Positions 59,655-64,000 of a stretch of DNA of 64,000 nt are shown here, piece by piece. Under the pieces are notes generated by a model. It was not told the origin of the DNA, did no database searches, and saw only the letters and a program-made list of their open reading frames with translations. The first letter of the stretch is position 1. Every line of letters starts with the position of its first letter. The stretch is from Ascaphus truei (Eukaryota > Chordata > Amphibia > Anura > Ascaphidae): positions 2,687,297 to 2,751,296 of the forward strand of contig CM071569.1 of assembly GCA_036426205.1 (NCBI GenBank), read 5' to 3'. A program made the translations under genes and the position numbers.

Positions 59655-60243
59655 TTTATTTAAACGCTGGAGTTGCTCCTTTGAAGGCTGGTTGATGCCA
59701 GTTACCCTAGTTACAGTGTTGCAGAGGCGTTGATACATTTCATCCATAATGGAGCTTAAAACATTTTGGCTCAATAGAATGAAACCCTTGTCTGTGCGTA
59801 TCTATGTACTATGTCCTCCGTTATATTCTGTGAGATAAGATAATGCGCACTAAGACAATGTACAGCACAGGATTACTGACATTTGTTCACTTAGTTTCCC
59901 CTGTAAACAGCTCACTGAAAACAGGCCAAACACAGGCCTGGCGTGAATAACAATGGTGGGGAATTAGTTCGCACTCTCTCGCTGGGACAGGCCCTTGATT
60001 AGAATCCCACCCTGCCCCGTGATTTAACATCCCGCCGAAGCGGCCTCCTTGATTGGTTACAAAATACGCTCTTTCCGGGTCTGTTAAAAATGTATGCAAA
60101 AGTCCTCCGCCGGCGAGTATGGTTACGGGGCCGCGCGTACGGTTGGTTACGGTTACGGGGCTGAAGAACAAATCTGGTATTAACCCTCGGGCTGCCCTCA
60201 TGACGTTCCATGTACATCATCAGGGCTGCAACGCCGGGGGCGC
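59655..60243. other. No gene seen
   Basis: GGTTACGG occurs repeatedly near 60120-60160. Frames on the minus strand of about 100 codons (59887-60307) have no recognisable domain. Confidence 0.4.
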
Positions 60244-60251
60244 TTATGACT

Positions 60252-60550
60252 AGAGATGGCCCAATTTGGATCCGCAGCGCGTCGGCCGGTTCCTTTGGTC
60301 GGCGCATTTCAACGGATCAATGTCAAAAAGGGCGATTAGCGTTTTTCAGATTTTTGTATTATTATTACCAATACGCTCCGCGGATTCCGCAGCCCGGGGG
60401 CCGGAGTTGTAGAATCCAATCCGCGGATTCAGCAACGCCTTGGCGGATTCATAAGAATCCACAGATTGGATTGAAACCGCCCGAAACGGATTTTGGGGGT
60501 AACATCAGCGAAAATCCGGGAAACGGATTTGGGTCGGATTCGCCCGTCTC
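60252..60550. mobile_element. hAT-like MITE, TSD TTATGACT/TTATGATT
   Basis: Left end AGAGATGGCCCAATTTGGAT, right end GGATTCGCCCGTCTC. Flanks at 60244-60251 and 60551-60558 match at 7 of 8. The interior repeats CGGATTC words. Confidence 0.7.
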
Positions 60551-60560
60551 TTATGATTTA

Positions 60561-61313
60561 GGCTGAGTCCATGGTGACTCCAGCCGTGCGGAGGCGCGCT
60601 GAGGCTGAGGGAAAACGAGTGCATTCCCTGGCCTTAGTTTGCGCGCCGTCCGGGGGCGTGTCGGGGGGGGCGGCCAGTGACGTCACGCAGCTGGTTCGCC
60701 CTCATTGGGTGAACCGCTCACGTGACAGGCCCTGCGCTCCCGTGTGCGCCGAAACAAAACAAAAATTAAGAGCTACGCCTCCGCATGCCTGCGGACGCGT
60801 GCGCGAGCCCCTGCTAAAGCCGCTCTCATTGCAGCTGCAGGGGCTCACTGACAAGCGTTAGCGCGGGTCAGTGCCTAAGGCTGCATCAATAGCACGGGAA
60901 GCCGTGCTGAGCGATGCGGACGCTCCGCGCTGAGCCCCTGCATCCTCAATGAGGATGCCTTGAGAGGGGGCTCACGCGAGCGTCCGCAGGCGTGCTGAGG
61001 CGCTGGATTTTTCAGCCGACAGGCGAAGCTGTTTTTCAGAGCACTGACGGCTGAAAACATCCAATCGGCGCGAAGCAGTGTCAACGTCACGGCGCCGTGA
61101 CGTCGGCGTCGTGACGTTGACTTTGGTGCGTCGCGGGCTATTGGCCCAGCGATGTCACTGTTCCGCCTCCCCCCCCTCCCTATCGCGCACGCTGGCTCGC
61201 TTGCATGTGCATGAAATCGCACAGAATTCAGCAGGCGAGCCTCAGCGTCAGCGCGGCTCCGAACTGCTCCCCCCTCTATGGACGCAGCCGAAGCGCTGAC
61301 CATGGACTCAGCC
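60561..61313. mobile_element. PIF/Harbinger-like MITE, TSD TTA, split by a second MITE
   Basis: Left end GGCTGAGTCCATGGTGACTC, right end GCTGACCATGGACTCAGCC. TTA flanks both (60558-60560, 61314-61316). Same internal CRE (60678-60685) and E-box (60719-60724) as 58507-58874. The right part is interrupted at 60879-61289 by another Harbinger-like MITE. Confidence 0.85.
60879..61289. mobile_element. Harbinger-like MITE nested in another MITE
   Basis: Starts GGCTGCATCAATAGCA and ends CTCTATGGACGCAGCC. Flanked by TAA (60876-60878) and GAA (61290-61292). The empty site in the sister element reads CAGCGCCTAAGCGCTGACC near 58845-58863, so one TAA became two, with one base mutated since. Same family as 22914-23294, opposite orientation. 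Confidence 0.85.
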
Positions 61314-61555
61314 TTACATTTCATCCATGAGTGGTGAGCGTGCGTGGAAGGGGAGCCCTCTCCACTGCCGTTCCTGTCACGGAGGGTCGGGTCCAACCAC
61401 GACTGCTGCCCCAAGCGATCATGTATTGGTAATGCTGGGAGGTCTCCACCCGTCTTCTAGCAGCGACAGGGTGAAGAATAGTGCGGATCTTGTAGGTACT
61501 GCACCAATACGCACAGAGTAACACTGTAGGCTGCGCCATTTTGTATTTCCCATTT

Positions 61556-62143
61556 ATTACAGGACTGAAGTTGGTTCAGCTCTGGGGACCCCGTACTTCC
61601 GGAGATACTTACCTCCTAAGGCTACGGCCCCAGTGGTCAAGACTGCAGGCGCGCCGGAGTGGCGCGGCCAGACGTCATTCAGCTGGTTCACCCTCATTGG
61701 CTGAACCGCCGCCGCGACGTGGCTAATGCTCAGCCGCCACATCAAAAGACAAATATCTTGTCTTTTGGCCCAGGCGGTGGCGCATCGTGGCTTGTGCGTG
61801 CACGCAAACGCGCTGACTGGGGTCTGCCCCATAGAGGGCTGTGCCTTGTGTGCGGCGCGCACGCAGCCGCGGCCACTGGGGACCTAGCCTTAGGGGCGCC
61901 CGTATCTCTGTAGAGTTTAAATGTCCAGACCACATGGTCCAATACGAAGCCACAGCGGATGACATCACAGTTTCCTATTGGTCCGCGTCATTTAAATGCC
62001 GCCATTTTGTTAGGCACGAACGTTTCCTAGCTACAGATACCGGCACCCGCTTCGGAGATACGTATCTCTGGAAGCAGGGTGTCCCCGGAGCTGAATTTAA
62101 CGCCCTTCATCTGAGCAGACCCCCTGCTTCCATCCTGTAATAA
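61556..62143. mobile_element. Promoter-like palindromic repeat, interrupted by a MITE
   Basis: Left arm GGACTGAAGTTGGTTCAGCT, right arm with GCAGACCCCCTGCTTCC. Right half contains GATGACATCACAG, CCTATTGGTCCGCGTCA, ATGCCGCCATTTTGTTAG and the GATACGTATCTCTGG segment, where block copies read GGAGGTAAGTATC. A separate MITE sits at 61620-61889. Confidence 0.7.
61620..61889. mobile_element. Harbinger-like MITE nested in the palindromic repeat
   Basis: Left end GGCTACGGCCCCAGTGG, right end CCACTGGGGACCTAGCC. Left flank is TAA and right flank TTA. Interior CAGCTGGTTCACCCTCATTG resembles the 58507 family. Confidence 0.7.
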
Positions 62144-62144
62144 C

Positions 62145-62540
62145 AAACAAATATTAAAATGGCGCCGTGCTGCATGTGCTGCCGCGTCACACACCGCTCC
62201 TCCACCGCCACTTCTGATCTAAGCAGAATATATATATAATGTATAAGCGTACTGATTTCAAACGTTTCACCCAGGTGGCTATGTCTGCAATGACTGATAT
62301 TGTAGCACCGAGAGGCGGTCCCAGAAGAGGAAGCAGGGGGACCATTTCAGAAGAGGAAGTGGGGGGGGGGGGGGAATTTGGGGGAAATGCTTAATTACTT
62401 ATATTAACCCCTTCATTGCCAGAAAGTCTGCGGCGCTGGAGACTGTGTCTGTCGTGGTCGTGCTGCCAGGGAGGGGGGGCATGCTCCCGGATTGGCACCC
62501 TCACAGTGTTAATCCGCCGGGCACCGGGACCACTGTGGTT
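62145..62540. other. No gene seen; contains a poly-G run
   Basis: Poly-G at 62362-62374. No recognised repeat or exon. Confidence 0.5.
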
Positions 62541-62580
62541 GCGTGTGTATATATGTATGTGTGTGTGTGTGTGTGTATAT
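62541..62580. repeat. GT/TA microsatellite
   Basis: GTGTATATATGTATGTGTGT tract. Confidence 0.9.
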
Positions 62581-62668
62581 TTCTATAGTATACAGAGTCA
62601 GTATAGTATAGTATACTCGCAGAAACGTTGAAGATAGGTGCTAGTCCCATAAAGCAATGAATAAAAAT

Positions 62669-62934
62669 AGAAATTCCTTCCCAGGCAGACCGGCGAATCC
62701 AAGACCACGCAGCAAGAAAAAAGACAGCACTCAGTATAAATATCAAAAGATGTATTGAAGAAAGGCACATACAACCGACGTTTCGGAGCACTCCCCTGAG
62801 AAAGGTCCTGTTTAAGGACCGAAACGTCGGTTGTATGTGCCTTTCTTCAATACATCTTTTGATATTATACTGAGTGCTGTCTTTTTTCTTGCTGCGTGTC
62901 TTGGATTCGCCGGTCTGCCTGGTAAGGAATTTCT
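62669..62934. repeat. Near-perfect inverted repeat (arms ~117 bp, loop 32 bp)
   Basis: Arm 62669-62786 is the inverse of 62819-62934, including AAAGGCACATACAACCGACG and its mirror. The loop contains GGTCCTGTTTAAGGACC, itself a small hairpin. A foldback element; the CCGAAACGTCGG word is at the arm tips. Confidence 0.9.
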
Positions 62935-63202
62935 ACATATATATATATATTTATATACACACAGTGTTCGACACAACCTATCATTTGCTCGCCCCGGGCG
63001 AGTGGATTTAACCCCCGGCCGAGTAAAATATTGGCCCAACAGCAAACGTTTGGTACCTAGTGGCAGTAGATTTTTTTGTGTGGCGAGTATTTTTTGGTGA
63101 TTTGTATATATATATAGATATATAGTACTGTATATATAAATATATATAATATATATATATCTATATATATATATATCTATATATATTATTATATATATAT
63201 AT
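62935..63202. repeat. AT microsatellites around a short repeat segment
   Basis: TA tracts at 62937-62957 and 63103-63201 enclose a segment with GCTCGCCCCGGGCGAGTGGA and a degraded second GCGAGTA, which looks like a dispersed element. Confidence 0.7.
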
Positions 63203-63460
63203 GCTCATCGCATGTCTCAGGCAGGTCTGCAACCCCCTTTCCCCATTATCACCCACATACAGCACTTCCACTGCAGCAAGGGATTCTGGAAATGACATGC
63301 AAATGAGTCACACAGTGTCACTTTTTGCCTCAATAAACATTTTTAACATGGTTCCCTATAGGCTTAAGCTGCTGCATGGTCACACGCTTTGACACACCAG
63401 GGTTAAGGTGCATACCCAGAAAAAACACCACAGACAGCCGTTTCGACCTTGATGGGGTCC
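63203..63460. mobile_element. AGCAAATAAAA palindromic MITE, left-half copy
   Basis: CATGTCTCAGGCAGGTCTGC, GCAGCAAGGGATTCTGGAAA and GACATGCAAATGAG match 51770-51870. Ends with CGTTTCGACCTTGATGGGG. Confidence 0.6.
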
Positions 63461-63464
63461 TCAT

Positions 63465-63479
63465 CAGTATATATATATA

Positions 63480-63521
<42 letters not shown>

Positions 63522-63530
63522 AAAAAAAAT
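63465..63530. repeat. AT microsatellite
   Basis: TA tract followed by an A-rich stretch. Confidence 0.9.
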
Positions 63531-63534
63531 AAAT

Positions 63535-64000
63535 AGATGATACCGTTCTGTGGCTAACGAAATCGTTTATTTGTGCGAGCTTTCGAGATCCCTGATCTCT
63601 TCTTCCGGTGATGTTACATGAATAAGCAAAAGGTTATACTTAAAAACAGTGTCTATTGGAATGTTCTTCTGTGCTGTTCCTTCCCCCGGTGTGGATGTGT
63701 TTTATTGCTAGAGTGTCAAAAGGTTACTGAAAGCAAGTGAGGAAAAGAGTGTGTATGTGTGATCAGTGTGAATAAAAATGAATGGAGAGCCCACAGTATA
63801 TACAGTGCTTTATACAGTTGTGTGGGGAGTGGGAGTGGATATAAATGGTGTGGTGGGTGTGGAAATGTGAGAGTTTGTATAGCACAACTAAGTGTGTGTG
63901 GATCCTTAGTGGTCCCTATTGGTGTAAGGAGGAAAACAGGAGTATTAGTATGTGTGAGAGACAGCTGTGTGTGCATACATATAGTCACAGTAGTCCAGAC
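63535..64000. repeat. Probable dispersed repeat running off the window
   Basis: GTGGCTAACGAAATCG, GAGCTTTCGAGATCCCTGAT and TTCTTCCGGTGATGTTACAT have the look of a common amphibian repeat, from general familiarity only. Frames are not coding. The end lies beyond the window. Confidence 0.4.

Noticed and set aside
61060..61260. CpG island with CRE sites as gene promoter
   Set aside because: It is the interior of the nested Harbinger-like MITE also found at 22914-23294.

Overview
The window looks like repeat-dense, essentially non-coding DNA from a vertebrate nuclear genome, most likely an anuran amphibian. The reasons are: decayed L2-type LINE reverse transcriptase, tRNA-derived SINEs with an ATT-rich tail, many short non-autonomous DNA transposons (hAT-like with 8-bp target duplications, PIF/Harbinger-like with TAA/TTA duplications, one mariner-like), and numerous minisatellites. 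Nothing bacterial or viral is recognisable. I could not identify any complete protein-coding gene. The species assignment is inference from repeat style.

Positions 1-43205 are one locus of about 14 kb present almost three times in direct orientation: block A (1-12715, noisy), block B (13215-27279, cleanest) and block C (27280-43205, noisy, with a 98-base N gap and a GC-rich foreign-looking stretch). Each block runs in the same order: hAT-like MITEs with internal tandem amplification, a GTGG-type 30-bp array, a 12-bp G-rich array, an L2 fragment on the minus strand, a 67-bp minisatellite, another hAT-like MITE, a Harbinger-like MITE, a palindromic MITE with a 61-bp array inside it, a 44-bp array, a promoter-like palindromic element, a SINE and an 85-bp array. 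Block A begins inside this order, at the L2 side. The blocks differ mainly by single-base indels and by array length. That pattern suggests unpolished long reads placed beside a cleaner contig rather than old duplications, but a real tandem duplication with breakpoints at the 85-bp array cannot be excluded from sequence alone.

Positions 43206-64000 are clean, single-copy flank with interspersed repeats: several TSD-resolved MITEs, a hAT-like element whose internal 49-bp segment grew to about 18 copies, two SINEs, three large inverted repeats, a 30-bp minisatellite open in several frames on both strands (56113-57180), and a nested pair of Harbinger-like MITEs whose empty site can be read from a sister copy 2 kb away.

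The only gene-like signal is at 47338-47651: a CpG-rich segment with two perfectly inverted RFX X-boxes flanking a CRE half, a YY1 motif, an ATG with 14 codons and a consensus splice donor. This may be the promoter and first coding exon of a plus-strand gene whose other exons I do not recognise in the remaining 16 kb. No new enzymatic or defence system is visible. The most notable themes are the block structure, minisatellites born inside MITEs, and MITEs that carry promoter-like motif sets.
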